The notes under the pieces are model-generated. The model saw only the letters and a program-made list of their open reading frames with translations. It had not been told where the DNA came from and ran no database searches. Both the position numbers and the translations under genes were made by a program. A stretch of DNA of 64,000 nucleotides from Paraglaciecola sp. MB-3u-78 (GTDB lineage Bacteria; Pseudomonadota; Gammaproteobacteria; Enterobacterales; Alteromonadaceae): contig NZ_PJCF01000006.1 in NCBI RefSeq assembly GCF_002835935.1, forward strand, positions 62,001-126,000. The letters run 5' to 3'. Below, piece after piece: positions 53,397 through 61,815 of this stretch. Position 1 is the stretch's first letter. Every line of letters begins with the position of its first letter.

Positions 53397-54150
53397 TTCC
53401 ACCCTCACCTTTAACTTGTGGTCGTTGTCTTGGCTTTATCATCATTGTGGCTGACAACTTCACTTGTTTCTCAAACGTGCTAGCCCCTTAATCGGGGCAA
53501 TCTACTTGAGCGTTAACAAGCTAATCCAATACTCGGCTCTTCACCACAGTCCACTTATTCCTAAGCAACCATTAGCAAGATGTCTGTGCCCGTCGGCACA
53601 CTTATGAGTCCACAACACTTCAAAAAAAAAGAACAACAGACACTTATAGTACACTTCCCCCCTTCGCAACAGACAACACCTTTTGAGTATTGCCTGCTCT
53701 GTTGAACACACTGCCAACAGTCGGTCTGGTTTTATCCTCCACACCATTACTGGCTTTCACAGGCCTGACCTTACTCACTACTACGGGTTCATCTGCCACC
53801 TCCCACCAATCTGTACCTTGAATCACTTCTTGGATACAAACTTCCAGTTACACTGGAAATGATGTCAGGCTTCCCCAGTTACTGCACTGGCTCCCTATTA
53901 GCTATTCCACCCTCAAACACGTAATGGGTCTGATTGAGTATTGGGCGTTGCGCTATTTTGCACGCTTACCCACCCACCACGCCGAAACAGGTTCGCTTAC
54001 GCTGTGTATCGCTAACTTCCTATGGCTTCCTTCACACCCCACCGTTAGCCAGTGACGCACTTACCATTCGGATTATCTTCCCCTCAATCGGGGTGATTCA
54101 GGTTTCTTTCAACCTGACGGGTTTGCCAGCTTCGCTGGGCAAACAATGAA
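53397..54150. other. Intron domains I-III region and possible 5' exon boundary
   Basis: About 750 bases with no gene. It contains many short complementary segments (CCCC-GATTGA-GGGG, AGGTT-GAAAG-AACCT, TTTGCC-AGC/GCT-GGCAAA read on the minus strand) typical of group II domain I folding, and stretches such as GAACCCGTAGTAGTGAG. Small open frames here are shadows. Confidence 0.6.
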
Positions 54151-54174
54151 ACAAGCCCTCAATAGAGGGCTTGT
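54151..54174. terminator. Terminator hairpin downstream of tex
   Basis: ACAAGCCCTC-AAT-AGAGGGCTTGT forms a perfect stem. On the plus side it is followed by GTGAGTTTTT. It lies between the tex stop and the group II intron and would serve tex on the minus strand and possibly sprA-like on the plus strand. Confidence 0.75.
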
Positions 54175-54215
54175 GAGTTTTTAGGGATAAGTAATACCAT
54201 AATCCATAATCGTCA

Positions 54216-56543
54216 TTATTTTTTTGCTTTGGCAAAAGCATCAGCAAAAGCGTTACCCATCATTTGATTCGACTGTTTAGGTTGAGTCTGCTGCTGCTTG
54301 GTTTTAGCCGCTGGGTTGTGGGGTTTTTTGTCTGTATTGGGTTTTTGCCCTGATGGTTTTGCTGCCTGATTAGGTGTATCGCCCATTCGCATAGTGAATG
54401 ACACACGCTTTCTTTCGACATCCACTTCCATCACTTTTACTTTGACAATATCGCCTGTTTTGACAATATCTCTAGGGTCAGAAATAAATTTATCGGTCAT
54501 AGCGCTAATATGTACAAGTCCATCCTGATGCACACCTACATCGACAAAAGCTCCAAAGTTGGCAACATTGCTAACGACACCTTCTAAAATCATACCGACT
54601 TTTAGATCTTTCAAAGATTGCACATCATCTTTAAAGTTAGCCGTTTTAAATTCTGGTCGAGGATCTCGTCCAGGTTTATCAAGCTCGCTAATAATATCTG
54701 TCACTGTTGGTAAGCCAAACAGATCAGTGACAAAGTCTTCTGGTTTGAGTTTTTTCAGCACTTCAGTATTACCCACAATGTCGTTCATCGCGATAGAAGC
54801 ATATTCGACAATCGAATTCACTATTGGGTAGGCCTCAGGGTGCACAGCTGAGGCATCAAGGGGGTCGTCTCCGCCCATAATTCGCAAAAATCCTGCTGCT
54901 TGCTCATAGGCTTTTGGTCCTAGGCGTTCAACATCAAGCAAGGCTTTACGACGCTTAAATGCCCCGTGCCGGTCACGATAATTGACGATATTACTGGCCA
55001 AGGTTCGATTCAGGCCAGACACATGACTCAGTAATGCACCTGATGCTGTGTTGATATCCACACCTACCGCATTCACACAATCTTCAATCACGGTGCTCAG
55101 TGATTTTCCTAGGTTGCTCTGGCTAACATCGTGTTGATATTGGCCTACACCTATGGCTTTGGGTTCAATTTTGACTAATTCTGCCAATGGATCTTGTAAT
55201 CGTCTTGCGATAGACACCGCACCACGTAAAGAAACATCCATATCAGGCAGTTCATTTGATGCAAGTTCTGAAGCAGAATAAACAGAGGCCCCTGCTTCAC
55301 TGACAATAATTTTGCTCACTGCCAAATCAGGATTTGCTTTGATCATTTCGGCCGCGAGCTTATCCGTTTCTCTTGAGCCGGTGCCATTGCCAATACTGAG
55401 TAGCTGTACTTTGTGTTGCTTACACAAAGTTGCAATAGTGCGTAGCGACTTATCCCACTGATTCTGCGGCACATGAGGAAAAATAGTAGAGGTAGCTAAT
55501 ACCTTGCCAGTTGGGTCTACAATGGCTATTTTTACCCCTGTCCGTAGACCTGGATCTAACCCCATAGTGACTTTAGGGCCCGCCGGTGCTGCCATTAATA
55601 AATCATTTAGATTCTTGGCAAATACGTTAATCGCGTCTTGTTCTGCTTGTTCACGCACCGCGCCAAATAACTCATTCTCCATATGGAGCAGTGTTTTGAC
55701 TCGCCATGTCCATTGCACCACTGTGGCTAACCAAGCGTCTGCTGGTCTGTTGGCAAATTTAAGATTGAAGTGTTCGGCGATGATTTGTTCACAATATGAG
55801 CTTTTATCTGCTTCATTCTTCTCCGGATCAGCATCTAGACTCACTTGCAGAAATTTTTCGTTTCTGCCTCTAAACATTGCTAGTGACCTGTGGGATGGGA
55901 CTTTTTTCAAGAATTCGGTATGTGAAAAATAATCTTTGTATTTACTGCCTTCTGATTCTTTACCCGCTATGACTTGGCTTTTTATATGGGCATTTTTATA
56001 TAAATACTGACGCACTTTTTGTAATAATTTTGCGTCTTCAGCAAATCGCTCCATTAAAATATACTTTGCGCCATCTAAAGCGGCTTTAGTGTCGGGTACA
56101 TCACCATTTTCTGTTACAAATGCTAGCGCTTCAGACTCAGGTGTGAGCTGCGGGTTATTAAATAAAGCATTGGCTAAAGGTTCAAGCCCCCACTCAATGG
56201 CAATTTGTCCTTTGGTGCGACGCTTAGGTTTGAAGGGTAGGTATATATCTTCTAATTCAGTTTTGTTTTCTGCATCAAGTAAGCTGGCCTTCAATTGCGG
56301 AGTCATTTTTTGTTGCTCTTCAATCGACTTAATAATGACTTTTCGTCTGTCTTCTAAATCGCGCAAATAAGTTAAGCGCTGCTCCAACTTTCTCAGGGCT
56401 ATATCATCTAGACCATTGGTGGCTTCTTTTCGATAACGGGCTATAAAAGGAACAGTTGACCCTTCATCTAGTAATTTTACCGCAGCTTGTACCTGTTGCG
56501 CTTGTACTTGTAACTCATGCGCAATTTTTTCCACTATTATCAT
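54216..56543 (-). CDS. tex: RNA-binding transcription accessory protein Tex (YhgF), 775 aa
   Basis: Large nucleic-acid-binding protein. In order: an N-terminal helical region ([38 protein letters not shown]), a YqgF/RNase H-like fold ([22 protein letters not shown]), helix-hairpin-helix motifs ([45 protein letters not shown]), and a C-terminal S1 RNA-binding domain ([34 protein letters not shown]). A basic Lys/Gln-rich tail follows. Length is normal. Tex affects transcription of selected genes and stress survival. Confidence 0.95.
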   Translation of the reverse strand: MIIVEKIAHELQVQAQQVQAAVKLLDEGSTVPFIARYRKEATNGLDDIALRKLEQRLTYLRDLEDRRKVIIKSIEEQQKMTPQLKASLLDAENKTELEDIYLPFKPKRRTKGQIAIEWGLEPLANALFNNPQLTPESEALAFVTENGDVPDTKAALDGAKYILMERFAEDAKLLQKVRQYLYKNAHIKSQVIAGKESEGSKYKDYFSHTEFLKKVPSHRSLAMFRGRNEKFLQVSLDADPEKNEADKSSYCEQIIAEHFNLKFANRPADAWLATVVQWTWRVKTLLHMENELFGAVREQAEQDAINVFAKNLNDLLMAAPAGPKVTMGLDPGLRTGVKIAIVDPTGKVLATSTIFPHVPQNQWDKSLRTIATLCKQHKVQLLSIGNGTGSRETDKLAAEMIKANPDLAVSKIIVSEAGASVYSASELASNELPDMDVSLRGAVSIARRLQDPLAELVKIEPKAIGVGQYQHDVSQSNLGKSLSTVIEDCVNAVGVDINTASGALLSHVSGLNRTLASNIVNYRDRHGAFKRRKALLDVERLGPKAYEQAAGFLRIMGGDDPLDASAVHPEAYPIVNSIVEYASIAMNDIVGNTEVLKKLKPEDFVTDLFGLPTVTDIISELDKPGRDPRPEFKTANFKDDVQSLKDLKVGMILEGVVSNVANFGAFVDVGVHQDGLVHISAMTDKFISDPRDIVKTGDIVKVKVMEVDVERKRVSFTMRMGDTPNQAAKPSGQKPNTDKKPHNPAAKTKQQQTQPKQSNQMMGNAFADAFAKAKK

Positions 56544-56671
56544 CGAAGACCCTGTTTGTCATTCATTTTCATCTAGGCTCTATATAGGGGTGCGAGTGAG
56601 AAATTACCAGCGATAGATGAATAAAAGTGGCAATATTTAGCGAATCATAAATTTAACTCGCCATTAAAATG

Positions 56672-56703
56672 AAAAAAGATAGGAAAACTTGAGTTTTCCT
56701 ATC
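56672..56703 (-). terminator. Terminator of the rimK operon
   Basis: GATAGGAAAAC / GTTTTCCTATC stem at 56678-56703; on the minus strand it is followed by TTTTTTC. It lies just past the stop of the M14-type gene and between it and tex. Confidence 0.85.
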
Positions 56704-56734
56704 TAATAGTTGATTTTCTTATTATTATTTTTTG

Positions 56735-57769
56735 CTAATCTGCTAGAGATATTTCCTCTAATTTTTTGGCCATATCATCATTCATCATATCTATGTTAGT
56801 GGCGACTTCATCGGGCGCTTCGAAGTTTGCCACATGAAACATAGCATCACCTTCCTGTACCAAAGGAATATTCTGCTTACCAATAATAATCCCCGCTTTA
56901 GGTGCTGTTACAATTTCAATAAAGCTACCTGTTGGGCTGCATATCTGAGCCAAGGCATCGCCTTTTTCTACATGATCACCAAGGTGTTTTTTGTCTAACA
57001 CCATACCGCTAGCAGTCGCTCGAACCCAAGCGCTATTGTTGGCAACAAATGGCAATGTTTTCTTCTTAGAACTGGTTCGGCGTCTGACCATGCCTAGCTG
57101 TGACATGACATTGAAAATACCTCTTAATCCAACCCGAATAGACAGTTCGTCAAATCGTAGTGCTTCTCCCGCTTCATAAAGAAGAATTTTCGTCCCGTTT
57201 TCTGAAGCCGATTGTCGTAATGACCCATCTCGCAAGTCTGAATTGAGTAACACAGGGACACCAAAAGCATGAGCTAATGATAAGGTTTCTTCATCCTTAA
57301 GATTTGCTCTAATTTGAGGTAAGTTACCGCGATTAATGGCCCCTGTATGCAGGTCAATCCCGTAATCACATTTACTCGCTACTTCTGTTAAAAAAAGATG
57401 GGCAAGTCGACCAGCCAGTGAGCCTTTTGCAGATCCCGGGAAACATCTATTTAAGTCCCGTCTATCTGGCATATAACGGCTCTGGTTTAACATTCCATAT
57501 ACGTTAACTATTGGCACAGCAATGAGTGTGCCTCTTGATAGTTTAAGTGATTTTGATATAAGTAAACGCCGAATAATCTCAATTCCATTTAGTTCATCAC
57601 CATGAATTGCTGCGCTGACGAACATTGTAGGACCAGGCTTTTTGGCGCGTATAACATCCACAGAAACTGACATCTGAGAGTCTGTATATAACTTTGCCAC
57701 TGGGAGTTCGAGCTGTACTCGCTTCCCTAAACCAATATGGTTTCCACCAATAGAAAAACTATCTGCCAC
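56735..57769 (-). CDS. Succinylglutamate desuccinylase/aspartoacylase-family (M14) protein, RimB-like, 344 aa
   Basis: Zinc hydrolase fold: AAIHGDELNGIEIIRRLL (metal HxxE), RRDLNRCFPG and GIDLHTGAINRG (third ligand). The C-terminal half has a beta-barrel biotinyl-like segment (ASGMVLDKKHLGDHVEKGDALAQIC). In many proteobacteria this type of gene partners rimK, which adds glutamate residues to ribosomal protein S6; the partner trims or controls poly-glutamate tails. GTG 57769 with AAGGG upstream and four bases after the rimK stop is the likely start; longer frames from 57823 overlap rimK. Confidence 0.82.
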   Translation of the reverse strand: MADSFSIGGNHIGLGKRVQLELPVAKLYTDSQMSVSVDVIRAKKPGPTMFVSAAIHGDELNGIEIIRRLLISKSLKLSRGTLIAVPIVNVYGMLNQSRYMPDRRDLNRCFPGSAKGSLAGRLAHLFLTEVASKCDYGIDLHTGAINRGNLPQIRANLKDEETLSLAHAFGVPVLLNSDLRDGSLRQSASENGTKILLYEAGEALRFDELSIRVGLRGIFNVMSQLGMVRRRTSSKKKTLPFVANNSAWVRATASGMVLDKKHLGDHVEKGDALAQICSPTGSFIEIVTAPKAGIIIGKQNIPLVQEGDAMFHVANFEAPDEVATNIDMMNDDMAKKLEEISLAD

Positions 57770-57773
57770 AGAC

Positions 57774-58679
57774 TTAACCCTTACCTTGTGTACGATTTTT
57801 ATGAGGTTTGGCATATTTTTCAATATGCTTGAAAATCAAAGTGGCGACGTCTTTTTTAGTCGCAGCTTCGATGCCTTCTAAGCCTGGTGATGAATTTACT
57901 TCCATCACAACTGGACCACGTTCGGCACGGAGTAAATCAACACCACATACGTTTAGTCCCATGATATTTGCCGCCGAAACCGCTGTTGCCCTTTCTTCTG
58001 GTGTAAGTTTTATCAAAACTGCCGAACCACCTCGGTGTAGGTTTGATCTAAATTCACCTTCAGCACCTTGACGTTTCATCGCTGCCACAACGCGGTCGCC
58101 TACAACGAAACAACGGATATCCGCACCGCCAGCTTCTTTGATAAATTCTTGTATCAAGATATCGGCATTTAAACCCATAAATGCTTCAACAATTGCCTCT
58201 GCTGTTTTGGTTGTTTCAGCAAGTACCACACCTATGCCTTGAGTACCTTCAAGTAGTTTAATAACACAAGGTGCGCCACCAACGTTTTTAATTAAATCTT
58301 TAATATTGTCAGGACGGTTAGCAAACCCCGTTCTTGGTAGGCCGATACCTTTTCTTGATAATAATTGCATGGAACGCAACTTATCTCTGGAGCGACTAAT
58401 AGCAACGGATTCATTTACACAGAAGGCTCCAGTCATTTCAAATTGACGAACAACGGCGGTACCATAAAAAGAAATAGAGGCTCCAATACGTGGTATTACC
58501 GCATCATATTGCGGAAGTTCTTCGCCTTTGTAACGAACAACAGGTCTATTGCTTGTGATATCCATGTAACAGTGGAGTGTATCGATAATGTCAATTTGAT
58601 GACCAAGGGCTTCACCGGCCTCTTTCAAACGGCGAGTAGAATATAACTTTTTGTTTCGAGATAAGATTGCTACTTTCAT
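57774..58679 (-). CDS. rimK: Ribosomal protein S6-L-glutamate ligase, 301 aa
   Basis: ATP-grasp ligase that adds glutamates to the C terminus of S6 and can make poly-glutamate. Blocks: [62 protein letters not shown] (ATP loop), [19 protein letters not shown], and [36 protein letters not shown] (Mg site and signature). ATG 58679 has AAGG eight bases upstream and matches the family start MKVAILSR. It is immediately upstream of the RimB-like gene on the same strand. Confidence 0.95.
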   Translation of the reverse strand: MKVAILSRNKKLYSTRRLKEAGEALGHQIDIIDTLHCYMDITSNRPVVRYKGEELPQYDAVIPRIGASISFYGTAVVRQFEMTGAFCVNESVAISRSRDKLRSMQLLSRKGIGLPRTGFANRPDNIKDLIKNVGGAPCVIKLLEGTQGIGVVLAETTKTAEAIVEAFMGLNADILIQEFIKEAGGADIRCFVVGDRVVAAMKRQGAEGEFRSNLHRGGSAVLIKLTPEERATAVSAANIMGLNVCGVDLLRAERGPVVMEVNSSPGLEGIEAATKKDVATLIFKHIEKYAKPHKNRTQGKG

Positions 58680-59435
58680 TTTGATTACCTTTTTTATAAA
58701 TAACAAGCTCATAGACTAGCCTGTTGCACAAATAGTCACAAAGTAATAAAAATATTTTAGCTAGTGTTGGTCATGGAGGGGGATTTTTATAGAAAGTAAA
58801 TTTTAGGACTATGTGACTTTTGCATGCTTCGACACGTCTTATTTTTTATGACCGTTATGGATATGATTTAAATGAATGAGATCCAACCCAAAACCATTTT
58901 CAAACAGTAGTTATTTCAAACTGTATCGACCTTTAAAATTTTTCTATAGATTGGTTAATAGTTAGCAAGTCAGTCATTAGAAATGACTGACTTGCTACAA
59001 ATGAAATGTAAAGCAAAGGGTGCCCTTTTTGTATTTAAGCTCAGAGTTATTGTCATCTAGGCTCTCGACATAAAAATACATTATGTGAATACTTAAATAG
59101 AGAGTAAAATATTCGTTCTAATAACTGTCTGATTGTAAACATAAATATTGTAGTATTCAGCTATCTTAAGTGTCATATATTGAGATAGATGATGGTTATC
59201 TCACTATTTCTGATATCGGGTGCCGTCATCTGCAAGCTAAGGATTTTTAAGCTTGTCGCTACATACACCTTTGTATCTATTAAGAATTGAGTGAAACAGA
59301 AATACACCTCTTTCTAGAGAGCTGTTATCTGAGTAAGAGAGTCACTAAGTTAAACATAAGCGATATTATTGTAAGTTTTACCCTACTAAATACGCCAAAG
59401 CCCTTTTGGAAATATGCACACTTGAGGATATTTTT
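58680..59435. other. Intergenic region between rimK and the Mrp operon
   Basis: About 750 bases with no gene I trust on either strand. It must hold the rimK promoter and the mrp promoter. One long perfect hairpin lies at 58964-58996. Confidence 0.5.
58964..58996. repeat. Perfect 15-bp inverted repeat with 3-bp loop
   Basis: AGCAAGTCAGTCATT at 58964-58978, loop AGA, complement AATGACTGACTTGCT at 58982-58996. No T-run follows on either strand, so it is not a standard terminator. It is in the divergent intergenic region between rimK and mrpE; a regulator-binding palindrome or RNA structure is possible. Confidence 0.7.
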
Positions 59436-59972
59436 TTGTCTAAACGTTTTTTTTTCAAAGATCTGAAAGTACTGGTTTTTACCGCATTATTACTTGCCTT
59501 CATTTGGTTGGTATTAGTCGAATTTGACTATAGGTCATTTATTGTTGGTGCCTTCTTTATATTGATAGCGACGAGCCTGAGTTATTGTTTACGAGTAGTT
59601 CAGGACAAAAAGGTAGAAGTGAAATCGTCAATCCGTCTATTATTGTTGCCTAAATTCGTCTTCTTTTTTGTGACGCAATCTATAGTTGGTGGTTTCGATA
59701 CAGCTAAGCGCGCTTTTTCACCTGCATTGAACATCAAGCCTGGTTTTATCAAATATCAAATGCGTTTTCTCACTATGGGTGTGAACAGTAATCTTTTTAC
59801 TAATTTAGTGAGTTTATTACCCGGATCGCTCATCGTGATGCAGGAGCCTGATGGCATCATTGTTCATGTGTTATCACTTAATACCGCTTCACAGAACGAT
59901 TTAGCTAAATGCGAAAGTATCGTTGCCAATCTTTATGGAATAGATATCTGTGCAGCTAAGGCGACGCCATGA
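59436..59972 (+). CDS. mrpE: Mrp/Mnh Na+/H+ antiporter subunit E, 178 aa
   Basis: Small membrane subunit of a multi-subunit cation/proton antiporter. Two N-terminal helices (LKVLVFTALLLAFIWLVLVEF and RSFIVGAFFILIATSLSYCLRVV) precede a soluble-leaning C-terminal domain with NLVSLLPGSLIV, the MrpE hallmark. TTG 59436 has GAGGA about eight bases upstream and is preferred to TTG 59406. The stop overlaps mrpF (ATGA). First gene of an eight-gene run that goes past the window end. Confidence 0.85.
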   Translation: MSKRFFFKDLKVLVFTALLLAFIWLVLVEFDYRSFIVGAFFILIATSLSYCLRVVQDKKVEVKSSIRLLLLPKFVFFFVTQSIVGGFDTAKRAFSPALNIKPGFIKYQMRFLTMGVNSNLFTNLVSLLPGSLIVMQEPDGIIVHVLSLNTASQNDLAKCESIVANLYGIDICAAKATP

Positions 59973-60226
59973 GCATGATATATGCGTTTCTTTCTATTAC
60001 TTTGCTTGTCTCTTTGCTGGTTGGCGTTTTAAGAATTTTTTTAGGCCCTACCAAAGCTGATCGTATGTTAGCAGCACAGTTATTTGGTTCAGTTGGCGTT
60101 GCCATTTTACTGTTGCAGAGCGCCTTTACCCATAATTGGGTGTTGATGGATGTTGCGTTGTTTCTATCGCTTCTTGCATCGATAACTGTCATTGCATTCG
60201 TTAAATTGGGTGAAGTTAAGACATGA
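59969..60226 (+). CDS. mrpF: Mrp/Mnh antiporter subunit F, 85 aa
   Basis: Three-helix protein with LVGVLRIFLGPTKADRMLAAQLFGSVGVAILLL and ASITVIAFVKLGE, matching MrpF (GPTxxDRxxA motif). Overlaps mrpE by four bases and mrpG by four bases, so the genes are translationally coupled. AAGG lies eight bases before the start. Confidence 0.92.
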   Translation: MSMIYAFLSITLLVSLLVGVLRIFLGPTKADRMLAAQLFGSVGVAILLLQSAFTHNWVLMDVALFLSLLASITVIAFVKLGEVKT

Positions 60227-60540
60227 ATTTATGGGATGTGTTTACTGCTTCTTTTTGTGTGTTTGGGGCCTTTTTTTTTATAGCCGGAACCGTCGGTTTA
60301 TTGCGTTTTCCTGATGTGTATTGTCGCCTTCATGCCTTAACAAAAGCAGATAATTTAGGGTTAGGGTTAATTGTGATTGGTTTGATGCCGCAGACTACTG
60401 ATATGTATCAGATGTTTAAATTGCTAGTTATTTGGATGTTGGTGTTATTTGCCAGTGCCACCAGTTGCCACCTTATTGCTCGTCACGAGTTTAGAAAACG
60501 CCCTGTGGAATACGAAGGGGAACACACTGATGCCGATTAA
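60223..60540 (+). CDS. mrpG: Mrp/Mnh antiporter subunit G, 105 aa
   Basis: Three-helix protein: FFFIAGTVGLLRFPDVYCRLHALTKADNLGLGLIVIGLM, with the GxxRFPDxYxRxHAxTKADTLG-type signature of MrpG. The C-terminal tail is charged. It overlaps mrpF by four bases and the next gene by 11 bases. Confidence 0.93.
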   Translation: MNLWDVFTASFCVFGAFFFIAGTVGLLRFPDVYCRLHALTKADNLGLGLIVIGLMPQTTDMYQMFKLLVIWMLVLFASATSCHLIARHEFRKRPVEYEGEHTDAD

Positions 60541-60817
60541 CTTGATGTTTGATGGCTTGCTTGTGGTGCTTATTTTAGTGCTGGCATCAGGTGCACTTTT
60601 TAGTACGAATATTTTTAAGAGCATAGTCTTATTCATTAGTTTAGGACTGGCTGTCACTATTGCTTGGATCCGGCTTAATGCAATTGACGTTGCTATTGCT
60701 GAAGTGACAATCGGTGCGGGGTTAACAGGTGCCTTATTATTAGGTGCTTGGAAGCGGCTTGAAATTAAAAAAAGACTCCAGAATCCAATCAACATTACAG
60801 AGACTGAAAATGATTGA
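60530..60817 (+). CDS. DUF4040 / MbhD-like membrane subunit of the Mrp complex, 95 aa
   Basis: Three helices: MFDGLLVVLILVLASGALFSTNIFKSIVLFISLGLAVTIAWIRLNAIDVAIAEVTIGAGLTGALLLGAW. The DVAIAEVTIGAGLTGALL pattern is that of the MbhD/DUF4040 domain, which in canonical Mrp is part of the long MrpA C-terminal region. Here it is a free subunit, as in group-2-like Mrp and membrane hydrogenase operons. ATG 60530 has AAGGGG about nine bases upstream and is preferred to frames inside mrpG. Confidence 0.85.
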   Translation: MPINLMFDGLLVVLILVLASGALFSTNIFKSIVLFISLGLAVTIAWIRLNAIDVAIAEVTIGAGLTGALLLGAWKRLEIKKRLQNPINITETEND

Positions 60818-61499
60818 TGCACATGACAATACCTCTCTTAAAAACAGATATGTGTTTATCATTATTATGGCTATTTCAATGCTTGCAGGATGGGTGATTT
60901 ACGCGTTATTACAAACGCCAGCACCTCAAAATATTATGTATGATTTGGTGCAAGCAAATATTCAGCAAAGTGGTGTCACTAATCCTGTTACTGCCGTCTT
61001 ACTCAATTTTAGAGCTTATGACACACTAATAGAATTTGCGGTATTTTTCTGCGTAAGTATTGCAAGCCTGCCTTATATTGACGCCGGTGTCAGTGATCAC
61101 TCTCACTTAGAGACCCAAGATGGTCCACTTTTTAGTTTAGTAAAAGTATTGGCTCCTCTTACTATTTTATTGGCTGGCTATACGTTATGGGTTGGCTCAT
61201 TTAAACCAGGGGGAGCTTTTCAGGCTGGAGCATTACTTGCAGGATGTGGCCTATTGTTATCCCTATCAAACGTCGGTGTAACCAGAATGAATGGGTTTTG
61301 GTGGCGGTCGATTTTTTCGATGAGCTTAATCTTTTTCATTCTGGTGATTGGCTTTTCTTATATTCACTCTCATACATTTTTAATGTACCCAACTAAACTT
61401 TCTGGACGTCTTATTTTGTTTATTGAGTTTGCAGCCACTTTCTCTGTTGCTGCAACACTGTACCTTTGTTACTTGTCAGTTAGAGGCAAAGTCTCTTGA
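60810..61499 (+). CDS. mrpB: Mrp/Mnh antiporter subunit B-related protein, 229 aa
   Basis: Multi-helix protein. A first helix (YVFIIIMAISMLAGWVIYALL) and VTAVLLNFRAYDTLIEFAVFFCVSIASL are followed by the MnhB block LAPLTILLAGYTLWVGSFKPGGAFQAGALLAGCGLLL. The FKPGGAFQAG segment is the MnhB signature (usually GHxxPGGGFQGG). The N-terminal part corresponds to the MbhE-like segment that joins MrpA to MrpB in other layouts. ATG 60810 overlaps the previous stop by eight bases. Confidence 0.87.
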   Translation: MIDAHDNTSLKNRYVFIIIMAISMLAGWVIYALLQTPAPQNIMYDLVQANIQQSGVTNPVTAVLLNFRAYDTLIEFAVFFCVSIASLPYIDAGVSDHSHLETQDGPLFSLVKVLAPLTILLAGYTLWVGSFKPGGAFQAGALLAGCGLLLSLSNVGVTRMNGFWWRSIFSMSLIFFILVIGFSYIHSHTFLMYPTKLSGRLILFIEFAATFSVAATLYLCYLSVRGKVS

Positions 61500-61509
61500 G
61501 GTTCACATA

Positions 61510-61815
61510 GTGCAAGCTGAGTTATATAGCGTATGCGCCGTGATTTTGTTCGCATTAGGACTGATTGCTTTTTTAGTGAAATCTGGCGTATTTCATAAGG
61601 TTTTAGCAATAAATGTCATGGGAATAGGTGTGTTTATGTTGCTATTGGCAACATCCGCATTCTATCCAAACGCCATTGATCCATTAACTCACGGTATGGT
61701 GTTAACCGGTATAGTTGTTGCGGTTGCAGGGAGCGCATTGGCGCTTAATTTGGCCACACAAATAGATTTGCCATCACAATCAGATGAAATGGCTCGCCAT
61801 GATAAACCTGATTGA
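61510..61815 (+). CDS. mrpC: Mrp/Mnh antiporter subunit C (NuoK-like), 101 aa
   Basis: Three-helix protein like NuoK: AELYSVCAVILFALGLIAFLVKSGVFHKVLAINVMGIGVFMLLLATS and DPLTHGMVLTGIVVAVAGSALALNLA (DPxxxAxVLTxIVIxxA pattern). GTG 61510 has GAGG eight bases upstream and is the likely start, rather than the long frame from 61423 that lies inside mrpB. It overlaps the next gene by 17 bases. Confidence 0.9.
   Translation: MQAELYSVCAVILFALGLIAFLVKSGVFHKVLAINVMGIGVFMLLLATSAFYPNAIDPLTHGMVLTGIVVAVAGSALALNLATQIDLPSQSDEMARHDKPD

Larger units (their letters stand above)
52051..54144 (-). mobile_element. Group II intron with maturase, minus strand (about 2.0-2.1 kb)
   Basis: The ORF-encoded maturase is followed by domain V (52089-52119) and domain VI (52062-52077), and the 3' end reads CCTACTCGAT at about 52051. 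The 5' end is less certain: GTTTGCCCAG at 54144, just past a terminator hairpin, or GTGCG at 54060 are the best candidates. The maturase is short and lacks an endonuclease domain, and the site lies beside a rho-independent terminator, as expected for the IIC class. It sits between convergent genes (sprA-like and tex), so no gene is broken. Confidence 0.85.

Noticed and set aside
53541-54149. Several short frames upstream of the group II maturase
   Set aside because: They fall in the structured RNA part of the intron and show no start signals or protein motifs.
60445-60822. Minus-strand frame of 125 codons in the Mrp operon
   Set aside because: Antisense shadow of mrpG and the DUF4040 gene, both of which have family signatures and overlapping starts.
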